Below are positions 43,220-55,071 of a stretch of 64,000 bases of DNA, piece by piece. Both the position numbers and the translations under genes were made by a program. Under the pieces are notes generated by a model that made no database searches, was not told the origin of the DNA, and saw only the letters and a list, made by a program, of their open reading frames with translations. The number at the start of each line of letters is the position of its first letter. The first letter of the stretch is position 1. Origin of the DNA: Isoetes taiwanensis (lineage: Eukaryota > Streptophyta > Lycopodiopsida > Isoetales > Isoetaceae); contig JAJEKV010000045.1 of the NCBI GenBank assembly GCA_021234155.1, forward strand, positions 3,652,120 through 3,716,119, in the 5' to 3' direction.

Positions 43220-45215
43220 AGGTTAAAAAAAATTTTGCCCCTTCGGGGCCAAAAACAAACAACATATCACACTTGGATGAGTTGACGTTATGTTGTGTTC
43301 GGACCCTAACAAACAAACATACAATACATTGTTAATATTTTAGAACATAGGAGCAATGAAATAAGACAGTTCTGATACAGAAAGACAAGTAAACACAGCT
43401 AAACATAGTAGAAAACATTTATAATGATGTTGTACCCATGTTTAAAACATTTTCCTCGTATGTTTATTTAATAACTAAAAATAGCAAATGAAATAGAACA
43501 TATTGACGGTGCAGGAGCAACAACAATCGGGCCACTAAAAAAACGTGGTGTGCAATGTCAAATGTTCAATCTGGAACTGGAACACTGGATATGAATGTTC
43601 AATCTGGAATACTTGATATGACATGGTGACGTTCATGTTCATATCCAAAGTACCAAAACATTCACAACGTCCAACGTTCAAAACATTTAAACCTCAGACC
43701 AGTGTTGCATTATAATTATCAGTCTATGAATTTAGACATGGTTAAATCCTTTGTAGCCTTTCATGCTTGGTGTGCATGCTAAGGCTTCTCGTAGCAGAAC
43801 TGTAGAAGCAATCGATATTGAATAAGGAGCCCATGTGAACAAGTTCCTCCGATTTCCCTTCAACAAACTGACGTCAACACCAATGCTAATTGAGTTTCTA
43901 ACACCTAATCCTAAAAAAACTTTTAACCAGAAAGTAGTAACAAGTAACAGACATCCAATGCCACATACCTTACAAGCAAAGAGATGATCATGCATTGCAT
44001 GTTATATGACCAAGCAATGAGACGATATATTGCTCTGTATCCAAAGGTACAAATGTTTTCTTGCATAACATACCTAGGTTTTCTACAGATCTTTATAGAT
44101 CTTTCTTCAGCTCTGTTCAATTTTATACTGATAGTTCCGTACTTGGTCTCCAAAACTAGCAGCAGCTGCAGTTTTTCCTAATTCTACACTTGTACAAAGA
44201 GAGAGTTTGTCAAAATATGTTGTAGCTATTATATATTTCTACCCGTGAGTCATTTGGCTTTTTATTATCAACTTTTATTTATAGCATGAATGCAGACTTT
44301 AAGAGTCATCAGTCCCATCAATCCCAAGATCGGCCCATGCACACCTGAAGTGCTCATAAAAGCCCTGCATACGTTTGATTTTATCGAAACCTCTATCATA
44401 TGCTTCTCCAATTTTTTGCCAGTGGGTGATAGCCATCAAGGAGACTTCATAGTTGAAAGTGGCTATGATCCTTTGGTGATCAGGTGGTTTATGCCCCATT
44501 GCTACATCACACCGATGTTTCCAACAGCACCACAGTGCTATTGTGATCAACGAGTCTTTCACTTTAGAGCATTTACTCATTATAATCTGAGGCCAGATTT
44601 TCGAATGGTCTAGGCAAGTTCATGAGTGCTGGCATCCCTGGAAATATACGTGGCTTCTAAGACATCATTTCAAAGGGACATGAACCTGTTTGATTGCCGC
44701 TGCAGCTACTGGTCGACCAAAAGCCATGTTATGATGGGAAAGCCTGCTATTAGAGATGTAAGCCGTTTTATGGAAAGGCAGCCTCTGTGTCGGAGATACA
44801 TTTCATACTTTATAGCTTCTGTAAATAGGTTTTCCAACCGGATAATGATTTTTCAGTTGACGAAGATACAATCTTGTTAAAAAATCTGATGCACCCTCAA
44901 ATTCCCCTTTCTACCCATTCAAAATCATCAAGGTTTTTTCTCTGTAACAATACGGCCCTGCACTTCTTTGAATCTGAGCAGCATTTCGACCCGCCTCCTA
45001 CAAGCCCAAGCTTAGCCAAGTTTTTGCCCATTTCAAAAGGCCATTCTTATCTGGCCATTCTGAAGTCAGAATCCTATCTTCACACTCTTTGTTCTTCCCG
45101 GAGAAGAAGATTGGTAAAATAACTCAGAAGGATATCTCTGGCTTTTTCCCTGGAGCAACTCGCATGAGGGGGGAAGCCATCGCCCAACTAAATCCTCCGG
45201 ACCAAAAACGCCCAT
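43220..45215. other. Region between the two Copia elements; possible LINE remnant
   Basis: No intact gene. On the minus strand 44580-44299 reads DSLITIALWCCWKHRCDVAM and FNYEVSLMAITHWQKIGEAY. The WCxWKHR pattern resembles the tail of plant LINE ORF2 after the zf-RVT domain, and weak matches may extend up to about 44900. A short segment at 45140-45195 resembles 50690-50750 on the far side of Copia-2. Confidence 0.35.
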
Positions 45216-45220
45216 GGCTT

Positions 45221-45988
45221 TGTTGATTTTTCAATTTGTTCTAGTGACTTACTGCTCAATCTAGACCTTTGTGCTTTAATCACCAACCAGATATATTCTA
45301 TTCAAGAAACAATTTAACTCATAGACAAACTTCCCCCTTAATGCAAATTCACCTTAGATCCCAATAGTATAACTTAGGACTTTCACAACTTTTCTAGAAT
45401 GCAAGTTCACAATTGAATATTGTCAATAAGATATCATTAAACATGTTACTATAGCTCGGGGATTTGACTCGTTTCCTGTAGTAGGGTTGACCAACCTCAA
45501 ATCACCATACAACCTGCATTCCGGCATCCAATTCCCTGTACACAGTATTTCATCTGCCCCATTCTATATACAACTGATCCGGCGGTTATGGAGCCGGATA
45601 GACTTGCCTTCCGCGAAACCTGAGTACCTCGATATATCCCACAGGCCAACTATTGTTCAAAGGCTTCAGCTCGAATTATCCCACATGCTTAATTCAAAAT
45701 TTCGGCTTCACAAACCATTGGGTTTTTACCCTTCTTTTGAATATTCAACTACATTCAAATAACTATTGCAATGCTATCAATGTTAACCATAGATTCTTCA
45801 TGCCTTAGGCTCAATCTAGCTAGCCCCAAACCAGATTGATTAAAGGGGAGCCAAGATATGGTCCCTAATCCCCTTGTGCCTTAACTTTATTGTAGAACCT
45901 GTTGATATATGAAATAGTTATCTGTATGTCCATGTCTGCTTCACAGTTTCTTCAAACACCAATATCACATGATCTCTAGTTTTCAACA
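45221..45988 (-). repeat. Copia-2 left (3') LTR
   Basis: 768 bp. It differs from the right LTR by an 18-bp insertion (CAAACTTCCCCCTTAATG region near 45325-45345) and scattered substitutions; otherwise nearly identical. Confidence 0.95.
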
Positions 45989-47339
45989 TTCCCCCTTCAT
46001 GTGATATTTCATATCATTACATTGTAGCAGTCCTCTTAATTCCTGAAACCTAGATGTTGGCAAAGCTTTAGTGAGAATATCTGCTTTCTGATCTGCAGTA
46101 CTAACATATGTCAAATGAATTTGATTTTTCTTTACCATATCTCTGATAAAGTGGACTTCCATGTCAATATGCTTTGATCTTTCATGTAGAATTGGATTTT
46201 TTGTCATGGCAATACAACTTGTATTGTCACAATAAATAATAGTTGGTCCAGTTTGGTCAAATCCTAATTCTTTCGTGAGTCTCCTTTCCCAAATCACCTC
46301 TTTTTGTCAAGAAGGTCAATTATACCAGCACCAAAGACTAGAGAGTGCAATACTTCCCCTGTTTTTCGATTTCCAAGCCACCGAGCACCACCTAATAAAA
46401 CAATGTATCCCGAGGTTGATTTTCTTTTGTCTAAATCCCTCCCCAAAAGATCACAAAGAAGTTTGTAACCGCAGATTAGTTTCATTAAACAGATGCCAAA
46501 GTGCATTGTACCTTTCAAATACTTTAAAAATCTGCTTTTGTCGCATTCCGAAAAGCGCTTTCCCGTGCTTATTATTGTACCGCATTAAAATATTAATATT
46601 AAAGCAATATCAGTCGAAAAAATATATATAATTGCTACATATGATAAACAGCCAATCAAACTTCTATATAGTACTCTCTCCATTTGTTTGGTTTCACTTT
46701 CAGTTCTTGGACTCACTTCTGCAGATATTTTGTGACCAGGAACTATAGGAGTACATGCCACATTACATTCTTCCATGTGAAATTTCTTTAGCATGTTTTG
46801 AATGTGTCCTTGCTGACTTAATGCCAATATTTTGTTATTTCTGTCCCTGTGTACATCAATACCCAAAAACCTTTTCAGTTCCCCAAGATCACTCATTTGA
46901 AAGCGTTTCTTCAGAATATTTTTACAATGGCTCAATACTTCCTTACCCTTTGATAACATGATATTGTCATCAACATATAGAGCAATTATACACCATTCAT
47001 TTTCCATTTTAAATCTGTAAATGTTCCCATCATAGTTAAGTTTCTCAAAACCTTGTTCTAATAAATATCCATCCATACACTTATACCATTCTCTGGGGGA
47101 TTGTTTAAGACCATATACTGCTCTATTTAGCTTCCAAGTTCAAAACCAGGAGCAGATCTCAGATATATTTCTTCCTCTAATTTAGCATTCAAAAATGTTG
47201 TACTTACATCCATATGATGTATCTCAAAGTCACAAGCATTGGCAATTGCTAGCAGCATTCTCAAACTATTTATTTTCACTAATGGTGAGAAAGTTTCATC
47301 AAAATCTTCACCTCTTTTTTGTGTAAAACCTTGTGCCAC
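45989..47339 (-). pseudogene. Copia-2 reverse transcriptase and RNase H
   Basis: RT block 47339-47127 reads FDETFSPLVKINSLRMLLAI and HHMDVSTTFLNAKLEEEIYL. Block 47076-46585 includes the catalytic IIALYVDDNIM, RFQMSDLGELKRFLGIDVH and RSLIGCLSYVA. RNase H at 46518-45983 has DLDKRKSTSGYIVLLG, IIYCDNTSCIAMTKNPI, RSKHIDMEVHFIRDMV and DILTKALPTSRFQEL, ending with the pol stop near the polypurine tract. Frameshifts occur at about 47100, 46570 and 46300. Confidence 0.88.
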
Positions 47340-47387
47340 AAGTCTAGCTTTAAACTTCTTTGTTTTCTTGTCAATTCCTGGCTTTAT

Positions 47388-48766
47388 TCAGTATATCCAT
47401 TTGCTGCCCACAATATTTTTATTCATAGGAGCATCTACCACTGTGTATGTATTTGTTCTTCTAAAAGCTCCCATTTCTTCTTCCATTGCATTACGCCAAC
47501 TTTTTGCATTGCAATCCTGAATAGCTTCAAAATAATTTTGAGGTGTCTTATTTGTCTCAGGAATGAGAATATCAAACAAGGTATTAATTTCTCCTACATC
47601 AGACCTCAGTCTTTTACTCTTTCCAGCTTCAGTTCTACCATGTAATTCCAAATTGTGTTTAGCTATGTATGCCCTATCATCCAATTTTTTTCTCAATTCT
47701 TCAGGAACATGTACAAAACACAAACACCCATATGCCTTTAAACTATCATAAGATGGAAACTTACCAGACCATAGCATTTCTGGAATAGCACCTTTAATAT
47801 TGGAGGATGGTAACAAATTCTGAATATAGACTGCTGTCTTCACGGCTTCATCGCACAAGAAATTTGGCAATCCAGAATATTTCAACATGGATCTCACAGC
47901 ATCAAGTAAAGTTCTATTCTTCCTTTCAGCTACTCCATTTTGTTGTGGTGAATATCTGCATGTTAGTTGTCTCTTAATTCCCCCTATTTGCACAAAATGT
48001 CTTAAATTCACCAGACACATACTGACCACCTCTATCTGATCTTAGACATTTTATTTTCCTTCCAGTTTCCAGTTCAGTCTCAGCAGTAAATAATTTTAAC
48101 GCATCACTAGCTTGATCTTTTGTCTTAAGGATATAGCATTTGGTCTTTCTGCTGAAATCGTCAATAAAACTCATAAAATATCTGTGACCACTCAAGCTAG
48201 TAACATTTATGGGCCCGCATAAATCCGTGTGTACCAAATCCAAAATACCCTTTGCTCTTTTCTTTGACCTTTTAAATGACAATCTTGATTGCTTTCCAAG
48301 TTGACACCCTCCACATAAGAATTTCCTTTCTTTTTCTAATTTTGTTGAGATGAGCCCCTTTTTCTCCAGTGCTGTAATTATTGCAAAATTTACATGACAT
48401 AATCTGTTATGCCACAGTTTTACATCAGGGTATTCAATGAGATTAACTTCATGAAGATATTCAACATTCAATCCAAACAAATACCCAACTCGTTTACCAA
48501 TAAACTTCAATTCATCATTAAAGAAAACTTTACATTGGATTTGTTCAAATAACACTTTTGTATCCCAAATCCACTAGTTGACATACAGATATGAGATTCC
48601 TTACAAGACCAGGTACACACAAAACATCTCTTAGCTTAACAGTTTTTCCATTTAAGTCAAATAACTCCAAAACACCAGAATCTTCTATTTTCTTCAAACC
48701 TCCATCACCAAGCTTGACATATCCTTCCTTTTTCTCCTTATTTTTCAGCATATGTAAATCACACAT
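47388..48766 (-). pseudogene. Copia-2 GAG-pre-integrase and integrase with internal deletion
   Basis: Pre-integrase: KKIEDSGVLELFDLNGKTVK at 48720-48660, LWHNRLCH at about 48400 and CGGCQLGKQSRL at about 48310. The integrase core has HTDLCGPINV, FIDDFSRKTKCY and, in a shifted frame, SPQQNGVAERKNRTLLDAVR. The segment GAIPEMLWSGKFPSYDSLKA follows. After KLDDRAYIA the expected GYDxxxKAYRLYD...VSRDVxFDE stretch is absent and the frame jumps to KHNLELHGRTEAGKSKRLRS, an in-frame deletion. It ends at ALGSKWIY-like RT entry (NKNIVGSKWIY). Confidence 0.88.
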
Positions 48767-48784
48767 TACACTTTTTCTGCTCCT

Positions 48785-49230
48785 GAATCTATAACAACAA
48801 ACTGCTCATCATTTTCTTTTTGAGATACAGAAACATTACAATTCCAAATATTTCCTTACCTCCATAGTGTCATCTTCAAGTTCACCTTCACTACTCTCAT
48901 GTTTCTCAATTATATTGACACTTGCACCACCTCTGAAACTTCCCCTGCCTCTGCCACCTCTGTAGCCACCAGATCTCCCTCGACCTCTTCCTTTTTTAGG
49001 ACTTGAGCAATTGAAAGCAAAGTGACCCTTTCCTTCACAATTAAAACACCTCAATTCTTTTTCACTATTATTTGGACATTCACTCTTCAAATGACCATAT
49101 TGATTGCACATATAGCAGGGCCCTATTTTTCCTTTTGAGAAATTTTTAAAGCCAACCTTTTTTCCTTACTAGTGTACAATACTTCTGCAGATTGTTCTGC
49201 CTCCTCTTGTGTAACACTGGATTGTTCAAA
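48785..49230 (-). pseudogene. Copia-2 zinc knuckles and protease site
   Basis: Two CCHC knuckles are clear in 49111-48836: CNQYGHLKSECP and CFNCEGKGHFAFNC, followed by a Gly/Arg-rich stretch (GRGRGRSGGYRGGRGRG). Immediately downstream (about 48825-48785) the protease active site reads QFVVIDSGAEK. The knuckles bind the element RNA; the protease would process gag-pol. Confidence 0.85.
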
Positions 49231-49870
49231 TTAAGTGCGTATCATTCTGATAGCATGTTCCTTAGAAGTGGCTACATTCCTGAGCAAGGTTGTATGAGAA
49301 ACTGATCTTGCTAAAGCCAAGATCTGATACCGCTCACTCAAGATATTTCCAGCACCTTCAAGATCTGCAATAATAGAGTCAAACCTTTCTAAGAAATTAG
49401 TTAGGTTGTCTTTTTCAACACGCTTCATTTTTCTTAACTCCTTTTCCAACATATCTATGTGAGAAACTCTTTTGTTCATAATGTTTAATCAGATACTCCC
49501 ACATTTCCTTAGGCTTCATACCTCGAAGCTTTAACTTTAAAGCAGTCCCTACTTTGCACATAATTATGGCTTGAGCTTCCATAATTTTAGCTTCTTCTCC
49601 TTCAGAGCTAGCAGACGTTCCCCCTGCATGAGACACCCCTGCAGGTGTTGAACCACCTTCAGACTGAGCACTAGAACTAGCAGCAGGACTTGAACCACCT
49701 GAGCTAGATGCCCCTGCACTCACAGTTGAAACTGGACTGCCATCAATTAGATACCACAATTTTTCAAATTCAAGCACACTCCTAATGCTCTTTTTCCAAA
49801 TTTGAAAACCTCCATCCCCTTTAAAGACTTCAATTGCATTCAGCAAATTTGCACCAAACCTGGTTGTCAT
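49231..49870 (-). pseudogene. Copia-2 gag
   Basis: Starts MTTRFGANLLNAIEVFKG and contains FQIWKKSIRSVLEFEKLWYL, a Ser/Ala/Gly-rich insert, KLKLRGMKPKEMWEYLIKHY and, after a frameshift at about 49450, LEKELRKMKRVEKDNLTNFL. It is the closest relative in the window of the Copia-1 gag. Confidence 0.87.
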
Positions 49871-49885
49871 GATTACCAGACCTTA

Positions 49886-49897
49886 GCTCTGATACCA
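49886..49897 (-). other. Copia-2 primer-binding site
   Basis: Minus-strand TGGTATCAGAGC lies one base from the LTR end, complementary to initiator tRNA-Met. Confidence 0.92.
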
Positions 49898-49898
49898 A

Positions 49899-50655
49899 TG
49901 TTGATTTTTCAATTTGTTCTAGTGACTTACTGCTCAATCTAGACCTTTGTGCTTTAATCACCAACCAGATATATTCTATTCAAGAAACAATTTAACTCAT
50001 AGAATGCAAATTCACCTTAGATCCCAATAGTATAACTTAGGACTTTCACAACTTTTCTAGAATGCAAGTTCACAATTGAATATTGTCAATAAGATATCAT
50101 TAAACATGTTACTGTAGCTCGGGGATTTGACTCGTTTCCTGTAGTAGGGTTGACCAACCTCAAATCACCATACAACCTGCATTCTGGCATCCATCTAACT
50201 CCCTGTACACAGTATTTCATCTGCCCCATTCTATATACAGCCGATCCGGCGGTTATGGAGCCGGATAGACTTGCCTTCTGCGAAACCTGAGTACCTCGAT
50301 ATACCCCACAGGCCAACTACTGTTCAAAGGCTTCAACTCGAATTATCCCACATGCTTAATTCAAAATTTCGGCTTCACGAACCATTGGGTTTTTACCCTT
50401 CTTTTGAATATTCAACTACATTCAAATCACTATTGCAATGCTATCAATGTTAACCATAGATTCTTCATGCCTTAGGCTCAATCTAGCTAGCCCCAAACCA
50501 GATTGATTAAAGGGGAGCCAAGATATGGTCCCTAACCCCCTTGTGCCTTAACTTTATTGTAGAACCTGTTGATCTATGAAATAGTTATCTGTATGTTCAT
50601 GTCTGCTTCACAGTTTCTTCAAACACCAATATCACATGATCTCTAGTTTTCAACA
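49899..50655 (-). repeat. Copia-2 right (5') LTR
   Basis: 757 bp. It ends ...AGTTTTCAACA, followed by the GGCTT duplication. Confidence 0.95.
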
Positions 50656-50770
50656 GGCTTTTTCCCTGTGAGAGCTTTTTGGGTCTTAAAACACTTCGTT
50701 TTCCTTGGAGCAGCCTGCATGAATGGAAAAGCCACCGCCCAACTAACCCTCATGACAGATAATGAGACTA

Positions 50771-51012
50771 GACCCTAATCCACACAACCCAAAAAAAAAC
50801 CCTAAAAATAATGGGAGGATATTCACACCCACCACAAAAGAAGCCTCCACCACAAGATTTGCCCCCTTTCCTAAAATCAACGGCTAACAAAAGGGTGCAC
50901 TCTAGAAATACTACTTAGTATACCTGGATGAATATAGCCACCAAACCATATGAAAACCTTAGAGAGAACAGTACAAAAATACAAAAAAAAAAACCTCGTT
51001 ATAATGCTAGAT
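50771..51012. repeat. Third copy of the Copia-1 target flank (empty site)
   Basis: ACCCTAATCCACACAACCC through TGCTAGATATT matches 36480-36625 joined directly to 42667-42775. Where Copia-1 sits, this copy reads CTAGAAATACTACTTAGTATACCTGG without interruption, with a single copy of the target (here ACTTA). It is a natural pre-insertion allele of the repeat. Confidence 0.9.
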
Positions 51013-53011
51013 ATTGAAACTTAGGGTGGGATAAGTTAAGAAAATCAGCTCTTGTTCCATGCTAGGAAACAATATTCCACATATCATACTTTCGGTGCAC
51101 TGCTATAGAACATTTTGACATTCCCATAGAATCTGCGAGTGCAAATATGTAGCAAAATAACAGGGGGTTCCAGGGGGATTTATGGATGTAAAAAATAACA
51201 ATCCCTGAAACTATAGACCATATATCCCTAAAACAATTGAATCGATTGTTATAAAAAAAACATAGATTCAAGATAAAAAATAATCACATTAGTTCATTGG
51301 GTATATTGGTTAAAGTAGTCTTATTAGGACATTGAGTTATTTTGGTAGAGGTTCGAGCCTTCGTATCTTAGGCAAAGCTGTATATAGGTTCGATATTCCC
51401 TCAAACCTTAGGCGAAATCGTATTTCATATTTCAAAATCATAGGCGCCTCCAATCATAAACGACTATAAGTGAAACGAGAGGTGCTCACAGGCCCCAACA
51501 TATGATCTGAGTCGTAGGATCGACGAATCCGACGCCTGTGGTAGTCCAGGGTGCACCTGGTTTAGAATATGTATATGTAGCATAATAACAGGGGGTTTTC
51601 TTTGTGTTTTTTTACACTTTTTACAAAGGTTTTCCTAAGATTTTATGGCTTATTCGAATGGATGTACTAATGCGTACATCTAGAGTGCACCATTTCTTAG
51701 TTGTTGATTTAGCTTTTTTTTTTCCAATGGTCCAACATCCAAGGGCTCACAACAAAAGCCCTCTTTTTATTTTAGGCGCTGAACATGCAAGCCTCGTGGA
51801 TAGCATTTTAGGGCACGAAACAGGGCTTGCAAATCTGCACGGGGAAATATGCTAGCTACCATTTCTGAATTCCTTTCTTGATCCTTTGTTAAAGTTGCAA
51901 AGCCGTCTCTTTTGTAGTCTTGTTCGGTCCCACTTTCCTTGCCATGGCCTAGCCGATTGGGTCGCCTTAGCTGTTCAGAAGAAAATTTTTGGGCTGTTAA
52001 TTTGAAGCTATTTATGGTGTATAGCGCAGTTGAAGCCTGATCCCTTTGGCCCAGGTTTGGGGTTGCACATTTCTTGGCACATTTCTGAATCTAATCTTTG
52101 TATGGTACTCTAAATTGGAGTCATCTGTTGAAGGAATATATTCCCTGCTATTGCTTCTGTTTGAAGAATTCTACTTATGTGTTTTTAAATAACTGTTATG
52201 TTTGAAGGCGCAAAAAAAAAAAACCCCTTTTACTTGCACTTGTCATTGTTATTGGCTTGCAGATTATATTGCACTGCGCAAGTGAGAGCGTGCACAAGCA
52301 AGAAAGGGCAATTCTTGCCATCACCGAAAATTCTTTTCCATCATGTATGTGTTCATCTAGTTTCTTTGTTTCACAAACAGGTCTTTGGTGCATTATACGA
52401 ACATGCAAGAAGTCGCTCCTCCACTTTAACATATTCAACTGGCACATATTATGCTACATATTGGATTTTGAGGCCTATGTAACTGGAATAATGAGAGCAT
52501 TTATAGCAAAATTTGGAAGCTGTATATTTTGAAGCTGTAGTGTCGGTGCTTCATTAGAGGAAACTTGAGAATGGAGAGAAGATATCTTGGTTGCTGCAAA
52601 ACATATCTTCAGGTGTAACTGCCATGTCCTGCAATGATGTATGCGATGCACTTATTTTATCATATCCATTACTACTTAGTTCTGGCTGCCAAATTCCCTA
52701 AATTTTGAGTAAGTTGACTACATGCGTGCTTCATTTGCATATTCTTTATTGTTTACAAGTGTTGCTTATTCCATAAAGGAAGATGTGCTATTCCATGAGT
52801 TACTCTATTCTGGTATGTTGATATTCAAGAAAGACTTCACAGCAGTTGAGATAACATAAATTCGTAATAGTGAATTTCAATGTGTAAAGTCAATAAATTA
52901 TGCATTTTAAAATATATGGTTTGCAATAACACATCATTCATTTTGTACTTTTATTTTATTTTGATTTTTATTTTTTTGTTTACCTCAGAGTTTATCTATG
53001 TTTGTTTCTTT
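51013..53011. other. No supported gene; possible exons near 52.3 kb
   Basis: No recognised protein. Around 52255-52340 a plus-strand stretch (LHCASESVHKQERAILAITE) lies between an AG and a GTATGT, and another at 52381-52485 (VFGALYEHARSRSSTLTYST) follows CACAAACAG, so 3' exons of an unknown gene are possible. Half-arm traces of the foldback MITE (AACAGGGGGTT(C/T)) lie near 51160 and 51590. Confidence 0.3.
51290..51420 (+). mobile_element. Candidate tRNA-derived SINE head
   Basis: A box-A-like TATTGGTTAAAG (51303-51315 region) is followed about 35 bp later by a perfect box-B GGTTCGAGCC (51350-51359), the spacing of an internal RNA polymerase III promoter. No cloverleaf can be folded with confidence and I see no clear target duplication, so a SINE head is preferred to a tRNA gene. 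Confidence 0.3.
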
Positions 53012-53470
53012 TGGGGCCCGAAGGGCCCAAAAAGTTTTTTAATATAACAACCAACATAACTACTATTAACATTAATTAACACAAACCATTACATTAAACA
53101 TGTTTAAAATTAAATTCCCCCTTAAACCCCCTTTTGTTTGGGTGCATATTCACACCTTTTATGACGAGGGCAGCCGAGAGCCCCTCAGAATTATGTTTTG
53201 CACGTACAAAATCAACACCATATAGTATATTGCGTGAAATCTTATAGTATTTTGCAAATCTTGTTATACAGTATAACAAATTCTATACATCTATACCCCA
53301 CAAATGAGAAACTTTGTGTACGGTGTAGATTAAGGAATAAGGGGTGAATATGGCTATCCAACAGCTCTCGTTGCCCGGAGTCACCCCCCGTGTGAATATG
53401 CACCCAAACAAAAGGGGGTTTAAGGGGGAATTTAATTTTAAACATGTTTAATGTAATGGTTTACCAATGC
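53012..53470. mobile_element. Foldback MITE, copy 3 (inverted)
   Basis: Arms AAACCATTACATTAAACATG...CCCCCTTAAACCCCC (53083-53160) and its exact reverse complement (53385-53462) make a near-perfect long hairpin. The outer left side carries GGGGCCCGAAGGGCCC, also seen as GCCCCTTCGGGGCC beyond copy 2, which may mark the true end of the family. The 220-bp loop is the reverse complement of the loop of copy 2. Confidence 0.82.
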
Positions 53471-53769
53471 CTAAATGTATACTGCACAGTTTGCTTTATC
53501 AAGTAAATTGCAAGCTCGTATCGTCTACAACTATTATGTTTCCACACCTTAATTATCGAGCCATCAATCATTTCAACTACACGCCATCGTATATTTTCAA
53601 CCAAGTGTAGCTGAGCATGCACATGCTTCACATGACAAACATAAAAGAGGCGTTCACTTGGAACAACGCAGCCTTTGCACCTCCAGTTGTTGCATCTTTT
53701 ACATAGTTGTTTCCTTTTCTTTTCAATTTGGATCAAAACATAATATATATTCCTTGCCCACAAGCACAA
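53461..53769 (-). CDS. Unrecognised Cys/His-rich ORF, 102 codons
   Basis: The minus-strand frame has a compact Cys cluster, CKRCNNWRCKGC followed by CHVKHVHAQLHL, and a basic/aromatic C-terminal part (RWRVVEMIDGSIIKVWKHNS). The pattern could be a zinc ribbon of a transposase-type protein, but I cannot assign it. It abuts the MITE on its 3' side, which may truncate it. Confidence 0.25.
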   Translation of the reverse strand: MCLWARNIYYVLIQIEKKRKQLCKRCNNWRCKGCVVPSERLFYVCHVKHVHAQLHLVENIRWRVVEMIDGSIIKVWKHNSCRRYELAIYLIKQTVQYTFRHW

Positions 53770-55066
53770 TGAAAGTTCAAAAATGAATATATTTGAAGAG
53801 AACTTTATATATATTTGCTATGGCCATCTATATAACACAGTATAGAGCCATACAAAATGGCCTTTAAAGAGATCATGGCACAATCCCACCACATAGGCTT
53901 AACACGAATTTAGGAATTCTATGCATGGAGAAAAAACTCGAAAGCAAATATGCATATTCTCTGATGGATGATTGTTGTTGGTAACAACATACACCTTTAA
54001 TAAAACAACGCTCATCCTTTCAAGAGTTTGTTGAAGATGAGAATTAACAATAAGAAATCTTACACCAAAAGTGTCGATTCCCGCTTCGCACCCCATGATC
54101 ATTAAAATACATATCTACATGTTACTCATCTGATATGCAAAACAAAAACAAAAAATTGAGTAATATAATTGCATTGTCAAAGTGAGCTCTTAGACTTGCA
54201 AATAACGATGGAAGCAAATTAGTATTCTCTCTTACATTCAAAAACCAAAAGAAATAATTAAAAATGTAATCCATGGCCTAGCTTTGTCCAACAGCCACTC
54301 TAACGCCATCTCTCATGCTTTGTATTAGCTTGACATATCCCAACTAAACTAGTAAAACTAACATTTTTTCAGTTTTGTGCTTCTAACTGGTAATTGTCGC
54401 CTCTTCTGCTCTCACTGGAAGGTAAGGGTTGAGTCTAAAAAATACGTTCAACTGAAGGTTCTAAAGTCGTAAAAAACTAATTAGTGCAAAATGAGTCTGA
54501 TGGGTCAAGGAATTTTGTGGTGTCCAAATTCATATGGAATATAGAAAAACATTTTCCACCACTGAAAATGCAACCAGTAGTTGTAGCCGTTAGATCATTA
54601 GACATGCCTAAAATACGCCTCAAGATATTCAAACCCACCTTCTCCTCTGAACAAGTTGCCCCAGCAAGCCCAATCCAAAAATACCATCTTTAAGGATGTA
54701 CAAGTATCTTGACAATATATCTTGTCGACACTCTTCGCATCAAATGAATTTTCAAGTTCTTTTTATGCCCCCGATTTTGTATGTTTAACAACCTTGCTTT
54801 TGGGATGTATCTCAAACCATTGGATTGAAGAATATGACGGATATCATCCCAAGCGCTCATCCATCCACGGTTAACTCAAGATGGGATCAAATAGCCTCCT
54901 TTTGATCTGCTCCACAAAGTAGCTCCCATAAAAAATAATATAATGGTTCTAAATTCATTATTTAACAGAAATCAACTTTTGATACAAATACAATGTTAAC
55001 GGAAGCCAATTTTTTATACAAGTGCAGCGTGTAGCAACATCTTTTCCAGGGGGTGTAGCTAATGTA
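53770..55066. other. No supported gene
   Basis: A/T-rich, with only short frames such as 54484-54693 (plus) lacking recognisable motifs. I see no repeats of note. Confidence 0.4.
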
Positions 55067-55071
55067 AAGTC

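Larger units (their letters stand above)
45216..50660 (-). mobile_element. Copia-2: Ty1/copia LTR retrotransposon with GGCTT target duplication
   Basis: The element spans 45221-50655, minus strand. LTRs are 45221-45988 (768 bp) and 49899-50655 (757 bp), ends TGTTGA...CAACA. GGCTT flanks both sides (45216-45220 and 50656-50660). The PBS is at 49886-49897. The polypurine tract GAAGGGGGAA is at 45989-45998. The interior is only 3.9 kb against 4.5 kb for Copia-1, owing to deletions. It belongs to the same lineage as Copia-1 but is distinct in LTR sequence. Confidence 0.95.

Noticed and set aside
44290-44613. Plus-strand 107-codon frame
   Set aside because: The minus strand of the same stretch shows a LINE-tail-like WCCWKHR pattern, so the plus frame is likely its shadow.
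51300-51372. Functional tRNA gene
   Set aside because: Box B is perfect, but no acceptor or anticodon stem pairing could be made.
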